Positions 51,263 through 58,908 of a stretch of DNA of 64,000 nt are shown piece by piece (position 1 is the stretch's first letter; each line of letters starts with the position of its first letter). Location of the stretch: contig NZ_BMUG01000013.1 of assembly GCF_014650075.1 (NCBI RefSeq), positions 62,001-126,000 of the forward strand, read 5' to 3'. This DNA comes from Streptomyces microflavus. Its GTDB lineage: Bacteria; Actinomycetota; Actinomycetes; Streptomycetales; Streptomycetaceae. A program made the translations under genes and the position numbers. The notes beneath the pieces were generated by a model. It did not search any database. It saw only the letters and a program-made list of their open reading frames with translations, and was not told the origin of the DNA.

Positions 51263-52591
51263 ATGCAGAACGAACCCACGTCGTCGCTGGTCGGGGAGGA
51301 GTACGAGGTCGAGGTCGGTCCCGTCGCACACGGCGGTCACTGCATCGCCCGTACCGCCGAGAACCAGGTCCTCTTCGTCCGCCACACGCTCCCCGGCGAG
51401 AAGATCATCGCCAAGGTCACCGACGGCGACACGGACTCCCGCTTCCTGCGGGCGGATGCGGTACGGATCCTGGAGCCGTCCAAGGACCGCGTCGAGGCCC
51501 CGTGCCCGTACGCCGGCCCCGGCATGTGCGGCGGCTGCGACTGGCAGCACGCCAAGCCCGGCGCGCAGCGCCGCCTCAAGGGCGAGGTGATCGCCGAGCA
51601 GCTCCTGCGCCTGGCGGGCCTGACCCCCGAGGAGGCCGGCTGGGACGGCACGGTCATGCCCGCCGAGGGCGACAAGCTCCCGCCGGGCGAGGTCCCCGCC
51701 TGGCGCACCCGCGTCCAGTACACCGTCGACGCGGACGGCCGGGCGGGCCTGCGCAAGCACCGCTCGCACGACGTCCAGCCGATCGACCACTGCCTGATCG
51801 CCGCACCCGGCGTCTCGGAACTCGGCGTCGAGAAGCGCGAATGGCCGCAGCTGGCCGCCGTGGAGGCGATCACCGCCACCGGCTCGAACGACCGCCAGGT
51901 CATCCTCACCCCGAAGCCCGGCGGCCGGCTCCCGCTGGTCGAGCTGGACAAGCCGGTCTCCGTACTCCGCGTCGAGGAGCACGACGGCGGCGTCCACCGC
52001 GTCCACGGCCGCGCCTTCGTCCGCGAACGCGCCGACGACCGCACGTACCGCGTCGCCTCCGGCGGCTTCTGGCAGGTCCACCCGCAGGCGGCCAACACCC
52101 TGGTCCGCGCGGTCATGCAGGGCCTGCTGCCCCGCAAGAACGACACGGCCCTCGACCTCTACTGCGGCGTCGGCCTCTTCGCCGGAGCCATCGGCCAGCG
52201 CATCGGCGAGAAGGGCGCGGTGCTCGGCATCGAGTCCGGCAAGCGCGCGGTCGAGGACGCCCGCCACAACCTCAAGGACCTGGACCGCGTCCGCATCGAA
52301 CAGGGCAAGGTCGACCAGGTCCTGCCCCGCACAGGCATCACGGAGTGCGACCTGATCGTCCTGGACCCGCCGCGCGCGGGCGCGGGCAAGCAGGTGGTCA
52401 AGCACCTGTCGGGGCTGGGCGCGCGCAAGATCGCCTACGTGGCGTGCGACCCGGCGGCACTGGCCCGGGACCTGGCGTACTTCGCGGAGGGCGGGTACAG
52501 GGTGCGGACGCTGCGGGCGTTCGATCTGTTTCCGATGACGCATCATGTGGAGTGCGTGGCGATCCTTGAGCCGGTCGACAAGGCCCGCTGA
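51263..52591 (+). CDS. TrmA/RumA-like class I SAM-dependent RNA uridine methyltransferase
   Basis: About 442 residues. An N-terminal TRAM domain (about 5-65) is followed by Fe-S-type cysteines in CPYAGPGMCGGCDWQ, the SAM-binding segment ALDLYCGVGLFAGAIG, LDPPRAGAG, and the catalytic cysteine in YVACDPAALARDL, with a terminal glutamate in HHVECVAIL. It should make 5-methyluridine in tRNA or rRNA. ATG 51263 follows a TGGAG site. In mycobacteria the equivalent (Rv2689c, from memory) also neighbours the APC permease. Confidence 0.9.
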   Translation: MQNEPTSSLVGEEYEVEVGPVAHGGHCIARTAENQVLFVRHTLPGEKIIAKVTDGDTDSRFLRADAVRILEPSKDRVEAPCPYAGPGMCGGCDWQHAKPGAQRRLKGEVIAEQLLRLAGLTPEEAGWDGTVMPAEGDKLPPGEVPAWRTRVQYTVDADGRAGLRKHRSHDVQPIDHCLIAAPGVSELGVEKREWPQLAAVEAITATGSNDRQVILTPKPGGRLPLVELDKPVSVLRVEEHDGGVHRVHGRAFVRERADDRTYRVASGGFWQVHPQAANTLVRAVMQGLLPRKNDTALDLYCGVGLFAGAIGQRIGEKGAVLGIESGKRAVEDARHNLKDLDRVRIEQGKVDQVLPRTGITECDLIVLDPPRAGAGKQVVKHLSGLGARKIAYVACDPAALARDLAYFAEGGYRVRTLRAFDLFPMTHHVECVAILEPVDKAR

Positions 52592-52604
52592 CCTGCTGTT
52601 TTGT

Positions 52605-52823
52605 CGAGCGGACATGGTGTGCGTTTCTGAGCAGGTTTTTGACGCTCGTTCTGATGAGTCGCCAGGCAGTGGTGTAGGCCAGGGCGGTGGATTCGCCGAT
52701 CCCGAACCTGGCAGCGATCTTCGCCGAGGTGACGTGTTCACGCAGGTGCACCAGTGCCACCATCGCGCGCCGAGACGGGCGGAGCTTGTACCGGCGGTCG
52801 CCCTCACGGGTGACGATGAGCAT
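52605..52823 (-). pseudogene. Transposase N-terminal fragment (helix-turn-helix DDE type)
   Basis: The minus strand from 52823 reads MLIVTREGDRRYKLRPSRRA, then a helix-turn-helix with VTSAKIAARFGIGESTALAY, which I recognise as the start of a common Streptomyces DDE transposase (IS5/IS4-like helix_turn_helix domain). After AYTTA the expected sequence is lost and no DDE catalytic domain follows: the frame meets the trmA-like gene end instead. It is a truncated, inactive relic marking an old insertion. Confidence 0.65.
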
Positions 52824-53198
52824 GGTGACCCACCCCACGAGCCAACTCGAAGAGGCTCCCTCACAGGCCTGGCAGTCGGTTCCTGCCCCCCGGGCAGGGC
52901 CTCCCGCCGACGGTGCCGGGGGTCGAGATCGAGACAGCCTGACCCGCCACGGACGACGGGCCCGCAGTGGGGTGATCACTCGCCGTGGGGGCGGAGCTGC
53001 GACCTCCGCCTGCATTGTCCCATCTCGACCGGCCCTCAATTACGTAGAGGGAATACGGAGGTCGCCCCTCCGGCGAAATCACCCGGCACGGCACTGCCTT
53101 GAACCAGCCATCGACTTTAATTCCCGTTGACCATCCCTATAACCGCCATGAAGGGTGGTCCCCGCTTCACCGGTTCATCCATTCGAGGGGGCAGGGAA
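52824..53198. other. Gene-free stretch between transposase relic and secreted-protein gene
   Basis: 375 bp. The part next to the relic is probably the 5' side of the same old element. Near 53095-53165 the DNA becomes AT-richer (ACTTTAATTCCCGTTGACC), a plausible promoter with TTGACC at 53126-53131 for the small secreted protein. No intact gene, tRNA or long repeat was seen. Confidence 0.45.
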
Positions 53199-53498
53199 AT
53201 GAAGAAGAACGCTCGCCGAACTTGCGCGATCGGTACGGCCGTGGCAGCGCTCGCCGGCGTCATCGTGCTCGGGGGAGGTGCCACGGCACAGGCGGACACT
53301 CGCTGCAGCTGGGGCACCATTACCATCAACAGCGGCAGGGGTGCCGAGGCTCCGAGCACGGCGTCCGGCCACAAGCACGACACCGGAAACCACTACGTCC
53401 GCTACATCGCCGGCGACCTGGTCGACTGGTGGGCGGACAACAACGGCGGAAGTGACGGCGACACCTGGGACTCGTACTACGGTACGCGCAAGTGCTAG
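53199..53498 (+). CDS. Small secreted protein with two cysteines, unrecognised family
   Basis: A 99-residue precursor: basic start MKKNARRT, hydrophobic core GTAVAALAGVIVLGGG, and cleavage near ATAQA-DTRC. The mature part (about 68 residues) is polar, rich in Gly, Asp, Trp and Tyr, with cysteines at both ends (RCSWG and GTRKC) that could form one disulfide. A GGGGCAGGG site precedes the ATG. A hairpin separates it from a lipoprotein-ABC operon. Size and setting recall secreted bacteriocins such as the lactococcin 972 group, but the sequence match is too weak to claim. Function unknown. Confidence 0.75.
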   Translation: MKKNARRTCAIGTAVAALAGVIVLGGGATAQADTRCSWGTITINSGRGAEAPSTASGHKHDTGNHYVRYIAGDLVDWWADNNGGSDGDTWDSYYGTRKC

Positions 53499-53524
53499 CC
53501 TCGCCCACCGCTTGAATCAATTAC

Positions 53525-53557
53525 CGTGGTGCGGGGGGAAGTTCACCCCGCACCACG
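53525..53557 (+). terminator. Hairpin between secreted-protein gene and lipoprotein gene
   Basis: CGTGGTGCGGGG pairs perfectly over 12 bp with CCCCGCACCACG around a 9-base loop. It could end the short transcript or act as an attenuator or processing site that lets the secreted protein be made in excess of the downstream genes. Confidence 0.7.
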
Positions 53558-53586
53558 CGTCCCCCACACCAGAAGGCGAACCAGGA

Positions 53587-54105
53587 ATGCGCCATCACCT
53601 CACGTTACCGCTGGCCACAGTCGCCCTGACGGCGCTGATGCTGTCGGGTTGCGCCACGACCGAGAGGGAAGCGGAGGGCCCCGCTCCCGGGGCGGAGCGG
53701 TCTGCGGACTCCCGTGATGCGATGAGTGATCTGCCGGTCGGAACTCCCACCCCGTATTCCGATCTCAAGGTCGGCATGTGTTCCAACTTCCAGGGAGATG
53801 TCCGCTCGGACCAGGAAGTCGGCACGGTGGACTGCGCGACGCCGCATCGATTCGAGATTCTGTCCGAGGCCGAGATTTCCGAAAGCGGGGAAAGTCCGTT
53901 CCCCGGTGATCGCGGTGTCATGGATGCCATGCGCACCCTCTGCGCTCCCGTGCTGGACCCCCTCGTTTCGAAGAACAAGGGATCCATGATCGGACTGCTC
54001 TTCGTGCCGCTCAACAAGGATTCCTGGGAAGCCGGGAACAGGACCGGCTACTGCTCCATAACTTTCCCCGAGCCCAGAACCGGAAAGATTGGCAAAGCCG
54101 CGTGA
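53587..54105 (+). CDS. Lipoprotein with septum-formation-like (PF13845-type) extracellular domain
   Basis: A 172-residue protein with signal peptide and lipobox LMLSGC, so anchored on the outer face of the membrane. The mature domain has the pattern LKVGMCSNF ... VGTVDCATPHRFEIL, resembling the Septum_form/DUF4190-linked domain found in many actinobacterial surface proteins; four cysteines could form two disulfides. Codon use is visibly less GC-rich than core genes. The stop overlaps the ABC ATPase start (GTGA), implying it is the surface component of that transporter. Confidence 0.78.
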   Translation: MRHHLTLPLATVALTALMLSGCATTEREAEGPAPGAERSADSRDAMSDLPVGTPTPYSDLKVGMCSNFQGDVRSDQEVGTVDCATPHRFEILSEAEISESGESPFPGDRGVMDAMRTLCAPVLDPLVSKNKGSMIGLLFVPLNKDSWEAGNRTGYCSITFPEPRTGKIGKAA

Positions 54106-55112
54106 CGCAGGAGCCCGAGCACACCGGGCCCTCCGACGCGCTCGTCCGCTTCGACGACGTCCGAAAGTCCTTCCGCACCGCGCGCGGACGTCGGCAGCAG
54201 GCCCTGGACGGATTCTCCATGTCCATTCCCCGGGGTTCGATCGTGGGGCTTCTGGGGCCGAACGGCTCAGGCAAAACCACTGCCCTCAAGACTCTCCTCG
54301 GCCTTGTCCGGCCCGACAGCGGCAGTGTTCACGCCTTCGGCCACGCGCTTCCCAAGGACCAGCGGCACGTCGCCGGTCGCATGGGCGCGCTCATCGAAGG
54401 GCCCGCGTTCAACGCCTCGTTGACCGGCGAGCACAACCTCCGGCTGATCGGCGAGCTGCACGGCGCGGGACCCACCGAGGTGGCCGAGGCGCTGGAACTG
54501 GTCGGGATCGCGCAGGCCGCCCGGCGCGCCTACTCCGGCTACTCCCTCGGCATGAAGCAGCGGCTCGGCGTGGCCGGGGCCCTGATCTCCGGACCCGAAC
54601 TCCTCGTCCTCGACGAGCCCATGAACGGGCTCGATCCTGAAGCCGTGCGGGACATGCGGGAGTTACTGAAGAGACTGCGCGACGAGCGCGGTATGACCGT
54701 GGTCGTCTCCTCCCACATCCTGGCCGAGGTCGAGCTGGTCTGCGACTGGGTCACCATCGTCAGGAACGGCCGTGTCATCTGCGACGCCGGGGTCTCCGAG
54801 CTGATCTCCCGGGGGACCGAGCACCTGGTGGTGCGGGTGCACGACACGGTCACCGAGCAGGCCGTCGCCGTACTGGAACGGCACGGCCACACCCTCACCC
54901 GGGCCGCAGGCCCGCGCGGCACGGACGAGCTACGGATGCCCGCTCCCCGGCCGCACCCGCACGCGCCCGAAGTGCTGAGGCTGCTGACCGCCCAGAACGT
55001 GTATCCGCGCGAGCTGCTGGTGGAGTCCGTCTCCCTGGAGGACATCTACGTCGCGGCGGTCCGGGCCGCCGACGCCGCAGCGGAGGACGGCCCCTTTGAT
55101 GAACGCCGTTGA
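54102..55112 (+). CDS. ABC transporter ATP-binding protein (DrrA/BcrA-like)
   Basis: A 336-residue ATPase with Walker A GPNGSGKTTALK, signature YSGYSLGMKQRLG (a Y-SGxS-like form), Walker B LLVLDEPMNGLDP and the switch histidine in VVVSSHIL. The C-terminal 100 residues are the extra domain of ABC-2 drug/antibiotic exporters. It is translated from GTG on the lipoprotein stop and overlaps the first permease by 14 bp. It likely powers export, or self-immunity, together with two permeases. Confidence 0.92.
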   Translation: MTQEPEHTGPSDALVRFDDVRKSFRTARGRRQQALDGFSMSIPRGSIVGLLGPNGSGKTTALKTLLGLVRPDSGSVHAFGHALPKDQRHVAGRMGALIEGPAFNASLTGEHNLRLIGELHGAGPTEVAEALELVGIAQAARRAYSGYSLGMKQRLGVAGALISGPELLVLDEPMNGLDPEAVRDMRELLKRLRDERGMTVVVSSHILAEVELVCDWVTIVRNGRVICDAGVSELISRGTEHLVVRVHDTVTEQAVAVLERHGHTLTRAAGPRGTDELRMPAPRPHPHAPEVLRLLTAQNVYPRELLVESVSLEDIYVAAVRAADAAAEDGPFDERR

Positions 55113-56055
55113 CCAGGTGCGCGGCTTCGGCGCCCCGCCCTGGCGCCGCCTCGTGCGGGCCGAGCGGCACCGGCTGACCGCCCCGCCGGCCGTACGCCGT
55201 GTCGCGGCCGGTCTGCCGCTGCTGGTCCTGGCCTTCGGCCTGTCGAAGCTGTTCACCCACAGCCCCGACACCGGACCGGCGCTGCGCGAAGCGGACGCGC
55301 GCTACCAGGAGTTCATCGAACAGGCCGCCCGTACGGGCATGCCGACCGGCAGCATCGGGCCGGACTCCTTCTTCGACGACCCGCGCTACCTGATGGAGTC
55401 GCTCTCCTTCGGCGACCTGCGCACCGTCCTGCTCGGTCTCGGTGCGGCGGCCACGGTCTTCGGGATCGTCAGCGGCGGGGCCGACTGGGCTTCGCGCGTG
55501 ATGCTCACCCTCACCGCCGCCGAACCCGGGCGTGCGCGGCTCTTCCTCACCCGCGGCGTACTGGTCGGCGGCCTCTCCATGGCGGCGACCGCTCTGTGCG
55601 GGCTGTTGCTCGTGCCGTGTCTGCTGCTCGCGGCTCATCTACGGGGGAGTACGGGGGGCCTGGACTCCGCGTACTGGGCGGTGCTGGTCAGCCAGTTCCT
55701 GCGGGGCATCGTGCTCGTGGGTCTCCTGGCCCTCCTCGGCTACAGCCTGGCCGTGCTGACGCGCCACGTCCCCGCCGCCCTCGCCATCGCCTTCCTCTAT
55801 CTCGCCGGCGCGGGCCGGGTCTTCGGGGGGCGGGGGCCGCGACTGGCCGAGTACGACATGGACGGCCTCACCTTCGCCGTCCTCAACGAGAAGCCCGTCG
55901 TCCCCATGGCGGAGTCCGACTGCATCTCGGGCCCCGGCTGTGCGGCCACCCACGTCGACCTGACCGCCTTCGACGGCTTCACCGGGATCCTCCTGTACCT
56001 CCTCCCGGTCCTCGTTCTGGCCCTTTGGCGCTCCACCCGAACGGACGTCGGCTGA
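55099..56055 (+). CDS. ABC transporter permease (first of two paralogues)
   Basis: About 318 residues with around six helices and an extracellular loop between helices 1 and 2 containing FFDDPRYLMESLSF. Other landmarks: SGGADWASRVMLTLTAAEPG, GYSLAVLTRH and TFAVLNEKP, then a loop with two cysteines (DCISGPGCAA). ATG 55099 lies within the ATPase gene end; TTG 55096 is alternative. It is an ABC-2-type permease. The stop and next start overlap (TGATG). Confidence 0.87.
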   Translation: MNAVDQVRGFGAPPWRRLVRAERHRLTAPPAVRRVAAGLPLLVLAFGLSKLFTHSPDTGPALREADARYQEFIEQAARTGMPTGSIGPDSFFDDPRYLMESLSFGDLRTVLLGLGAAATVFGIVSGGADWASRVMLTLTAAEPGRARLFLTRGVLVGGLSMAATALCGLLLVPCLLLAAHLRGSTGGLDSAYWAVLVSQFLRGIVLVGLLALLGYSLAVLTRHVPAALAIAFLYLAGAGRVFGGRGPRLAEYDMDGLTFAVLNEKPVVPMAESDCISGPGCAATHVDLTAFDGFTGILLYLLPVLVLALWRSTRTDVG

Positions 56056-57005
56056 TGACCCTCCTCGCGAAACCCTCGTCGCCGCCCCTGAGCCGCTTCG
56101 TCCGGGCCGAGCTGCACCGGTTACTGAGTCCGAAGCCCGTTAGGTACGGCCTCCTCGCGCTCCCCGCGATCCTTCTGGCCCTTGCCGTATCCACCTTCCT
56201 CAGTCATCACACCGATGTGGCGGCGGCGTGGCGGGCGGCCGAAGCGGCCTACCGTACGTACGCGGAGGAAGCGGCGACCCGGCCCGCGGGCTCGGTCGAG
56301 ACCCTGTCCCCTCGCGAGTTCTTCGACGACCCCCGCTACCTCATGACGAAGGCATCCTTCGTCGACCTGCGCGCCGTGCTGTCGGGGCTGTCGCTGGCCG
56401 CCCTGGTTCTCGGTGTCCTCAGCGGGGGTGCCGACTGGTCGTCCCGCGTGATGCTCACCCTCACCGCGGCCGAGCCCCGGCGCACCCGTCTCTTCCTTGT
56501 CAGGGGCCTGCTCGTCACCGCGGTCGCCACCGCCACCGCCGTCCTGACCTCGGTCTTCCTCCTGCCCCTCCTGCTGGGTGTGGCCGTCTTCAAGGGGTCC
56601 CTGGCCGACGCGGACGGGCGGTACTGGATGGTGCTCGCCGTCATCGTGGCGCGTGGCGCGGTCCTCGTCGGTCTGGTGGCGCTGCTGGGCTACTCCCTCG
56701 CCATGCTGACCCGCCGCACGACCACGGCCCTCGGTATCGCCCTCGCCTATCTGGTCGCCTCCGGCCGCATCGTCCAGGAGTACGTCCCGGCACTGGCCGA
56801 GTACCAGCTCTCCGGGATCACGTTCGCCGTCCTCAACGAGCGTCTGCTGATGGAGACGGACAGGACCACCTGTGTCGGCGAGGGCGCCTGCCTGGCCATG
56901 AGGGAGGGCACCACCGCGACCACCGCCTTCCTCGCCCTGTCTGTTCACCTGCTCCCCGTCGTGGCGGCGGCCTGGTGGCGGTTCGCGCGCCGGGACGTCG
57001 GCTGA
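56055..57005 (+). CDS. ABC transporter permease (second of two paralogues)
   Basis: About 316 residues, clearly duplicated from the gene before it: REFFDDPRYLMTKASF, SGGADWSSRVMLTLTAAEPR, GYSLAMLTRR, TFAVLNERL and a two-cysteine loop (TCVGEGACLA) occur in the same order. The two probably form a heterodimeric membrane channel with one ATPase. It ends the operon; no hairpin follows. Confidence 0.87.
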   Translation: MTLLAKPSSPPLSRFVRAELHRLLSPKPVRYGLLALPAILLALAVSTFLSHHTDVAAAWRAAEAAYRTYAEEAATRPAGSVETLSPREFFDDPRYLMTKASFVDLRAVLSGLSLAALVLGVLSGGADWSSRVMLTLTAAEPRRTRLFLVRGLLVTAVATATAVLTSVFLLPLLLGVAVFKGSLADADGRYWMVLAVIVARGAVLVGLVALLGYSLAMLTRRTTTALGIALAYLVASGRIVQEYVPALAEYQLSGITFAVLNERLLMETDRTTCVGEGACLAMREGTTATTAFLALSVHLLPVVAAAWWRFARRDVG

Positions 57006-57898
57006 GGCCGAATCTCCGCGAGGGGGCCTCCCCGGCGACCGGCGCGGCCACCACCAGCAGCTGGCCGAGGAGTTCGATAGTCCATTGGGCCTATGAGCCC
57101 ACCGAAGATGCGGTCGTCCAGGCCGGACCGAAGCGCTCCCGGACGGCCTATGTCGCTCCTGTCGCACTGCGCACCCCCAGCGGGAATCACCCGACACGAC
57201 ACGGCGGCTCCGGAACAAGGCGAACGCGACATCGCAGCCCTCGTCGGCTGCCCCCGGCACCTGACGCGCACTCACTGAGCAGCACCGACGCACGGAGTTC
57301 CGGCGTCCGACCGGCCGGATCAGACGCCGGAGAGCGTCGCGGCCAGCGACTGGGACCATGCGCCGTGGGAGAACGGTCCCGGCGGGCGTTGTGACGGAGA
57401 CACGCTTCCAGGGCGCGACTGCGCCGCTGCGGGGTGTCATCGGCCGACTGACCCGGATACGCGCGCATCACCTGGTCCAGCTCGCCATACCGCCGGTCGT
57501 GTTCGAGGGGCTTCATGGACATGTGCGTGTGACCCCTACAGGTAGACCGGGACGGTCGTGTGGACGAGGAACCCCGCGGACTCGTCGCCTCGCGGCGCAG
57601 CACTACGCGCGCCGCGTGTACGTCGACGGGGCCGCGCCCGGCCAGCAGGTCGCCCTCCTCCAGCTGGACCCGGCCCACGGGCTCCTCACGGGACGGTCAG
57701 GCTGCCTCAAGGGTGAGGCGGACCCGGGTGTTCCTGGCCAGCCAGCGGTGGATGGCTTGTTCGTCGGCGGTCACCACCTGCTGGGTGGCCCACTGGGTGG
57801 TCTCCCTGTCGGGGGACAGGAGGCGGAACGGGTCAGCACGGAGTGCATCCTCTCAAATCACCTCGTCAGGAGCCGGGCTCCTACGGGTGGCAGGCGGT
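57006..57898. other. Gene-poor region with decayed reading frames
   Basis: 893 bp between the ABC operon and the next convincing gene. Two minus-strand frames have some coding look but no good start or family. One, 57697-57849, is a 50-residue C-terminal-looking piece ending LARNTRVRLTLEAA after an in-frame stop upstream. The other, from about 57522, begins MSMKPLEHDRRYGELDQVM. They look like truncated remains of transferred genes. No RNA gene, CRISPR or clear repeat was seen. Confidence 0.5.
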
Positions 57899-58459
57899 TC
57901 AGTAGTCGGCGAAGTTCCAAAACATGCCCACCTCGGTGTCCGAGACGACGATCAGGCCGTAGTCCTCCGCGTACATGCTCAGAGGGCTGTACGCCCAGCT
58001 CGACGATGTGAAGTCGAGTGTGCCGCTCACGTGACCGGGCTTGTTGACGTTGGTGTGAAAACTGGCGGTGTCCCCGTAGCGCGTGAGGATTGTGCGCGCC
58101 ATCGCCCGGAGCTCGCCCTCGCTTTCGGTGAACCGACTCAGGTTGGACAGGGTGCAGCCGTCGTCTGTAAGGGCGAGGAGCAGGTTCTCTGCGCTGTCCC
58201 GATCGATCTCCTGGAGGCGGCTCGAGATGTACTCCGGTGGGTGAGCGACGAAGGGGTAGGTGGGGGACGCCTCGCGCTCCGGGTTCTGAGCCGCGTCATC
58301 GAGACGGGCCCAGCCGCGGGGGTCCGGGGCCCGTGCCATCAGAGCGAGGACGTCGACAACCCAGTTCTCGTGGCGACGCGGGCCCGTGGCGTCGTACGGG
58401 TACGCGTCCTCGTACAAGTGGCGTACCGCGGCTTCCCAGGATGTCTGGTCGACGGACAT
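57899..58459 (-). CDS. Unrecognised soluble protein, possible immunity-type
   Basis: A 186-residue acidic protein without signal or membrane segments, starting MSVDQTSWEAAVRHLYEDAY and ending DYGLIVVSDTEVGMFWNFAD. GAAAGG lies before the ATG. The small acidic soluble form, single-gene accessory setting, and aromatic C-terminal strand motif recall contact-toxin immunity proteins, but no family was identified. The upstream gene on the same strand is another orphan (58486-58860), 26 bp away, so they may be a cassette. Confidence 0.6.
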   Translation of the reverse strand: MSVDQTSWEAAVRHLYEDAYPYDATGPRRHENWVVDVLALMARAPDPRGWARLDDAAQNPEREASPTYPFVAHPPEYISSRLQEIDRDSAENLLLALTDDGCTLSNLSRFTESEGELRAMARTILTRYGDTASFHTNVNKPGHVSGTLDFTSSSWAYSPLSMYAEDYGLIVVSDTEVGMFWNFADY

Positions 58460-58485
58460 GTGGTGCCGGCCTTTCTCGGCTTTCG

Positions 58486-58860
58486 TTAGGGCTTGGAGGG
58501 CAATGACGTCATGACAGCGAACGGAGGGTTGCGGCTGCTGCAGTAGCGGATACGCGTGCCGACGCCTCTCACGTCGTACGCCTGGGCTTTCGGGCCGCCC
58601 TGCTTGTACTCGGACAGCGCGTGGTCGGGGTCCAATGGCTGCCTGCTCACGCTGCGGCCGCTGGTCTCGCCGCTCGGCACTGTGTCGTAGAACGACTTGA
58701 CCCCACCGGCCTTGAACTCGGGTGCGCCCCGGAGAGCGAGCCTGATTGGCTCGGGCTCGCTCTTGTGTGTCGGATGGGGAGGCCGCGCCGACCGTTGCTC
58801 GAGAAGGCAGTGTCCATCGCTTCGACGCGCGGCTAGTATCCAGCTCTCAGGCACCGGCAT
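58486..58860 (-). CDS. Orphan ORF, possibly a 5'-truncated toxin or secreted-protein C-terminus
   Basis: The frame has good coding character from about 58735 downward (SFYDTVPSGETSGRSVSRQP to the C-terminal VMTSLPSKP) but poor character in its first 45 codons, so the true start is uncertain or the 5' end is lost. No family was recognised. It precedes the acidic 57899-58459 gene by 26 bp on the same strand, the order of a toxin-immunity cassette. The kinase gene starts 49 bp away on the other strand. Confidence 0.4.
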   Translation of the reverse strand: MPVPESWILAARRSDGHCLLEQRSARPPHPTHKSEPEPIRLALRGAPEFKAGGVKSFYDTVPSGETSGRSVSRQPLDPDHALSEYKQGGPKAQAYDVRGVGTRIRYCSSRNPPFAVMTSLPSKP

Positions 58861-58908
58861 TCGTCCGGCCTTCGGCCTGCTGCACGTCTGAATGAGATCG
58901 GAAGCCCG

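Noticed and set aside
52592..53198. Intact insertion sequence
   Set aside because: Only the N-terminal part of a transposase is present, with no DDE domain and no terminal inverted repeats seen.
53199..53498. Lactococcin 972-family bacteriocin
   Set aside because: Size, secretion and nearby ABC genes fit, but the family's tryptophan/histidine pattern is not convincingly present and the permeases differ from the known immunity membrane protein.
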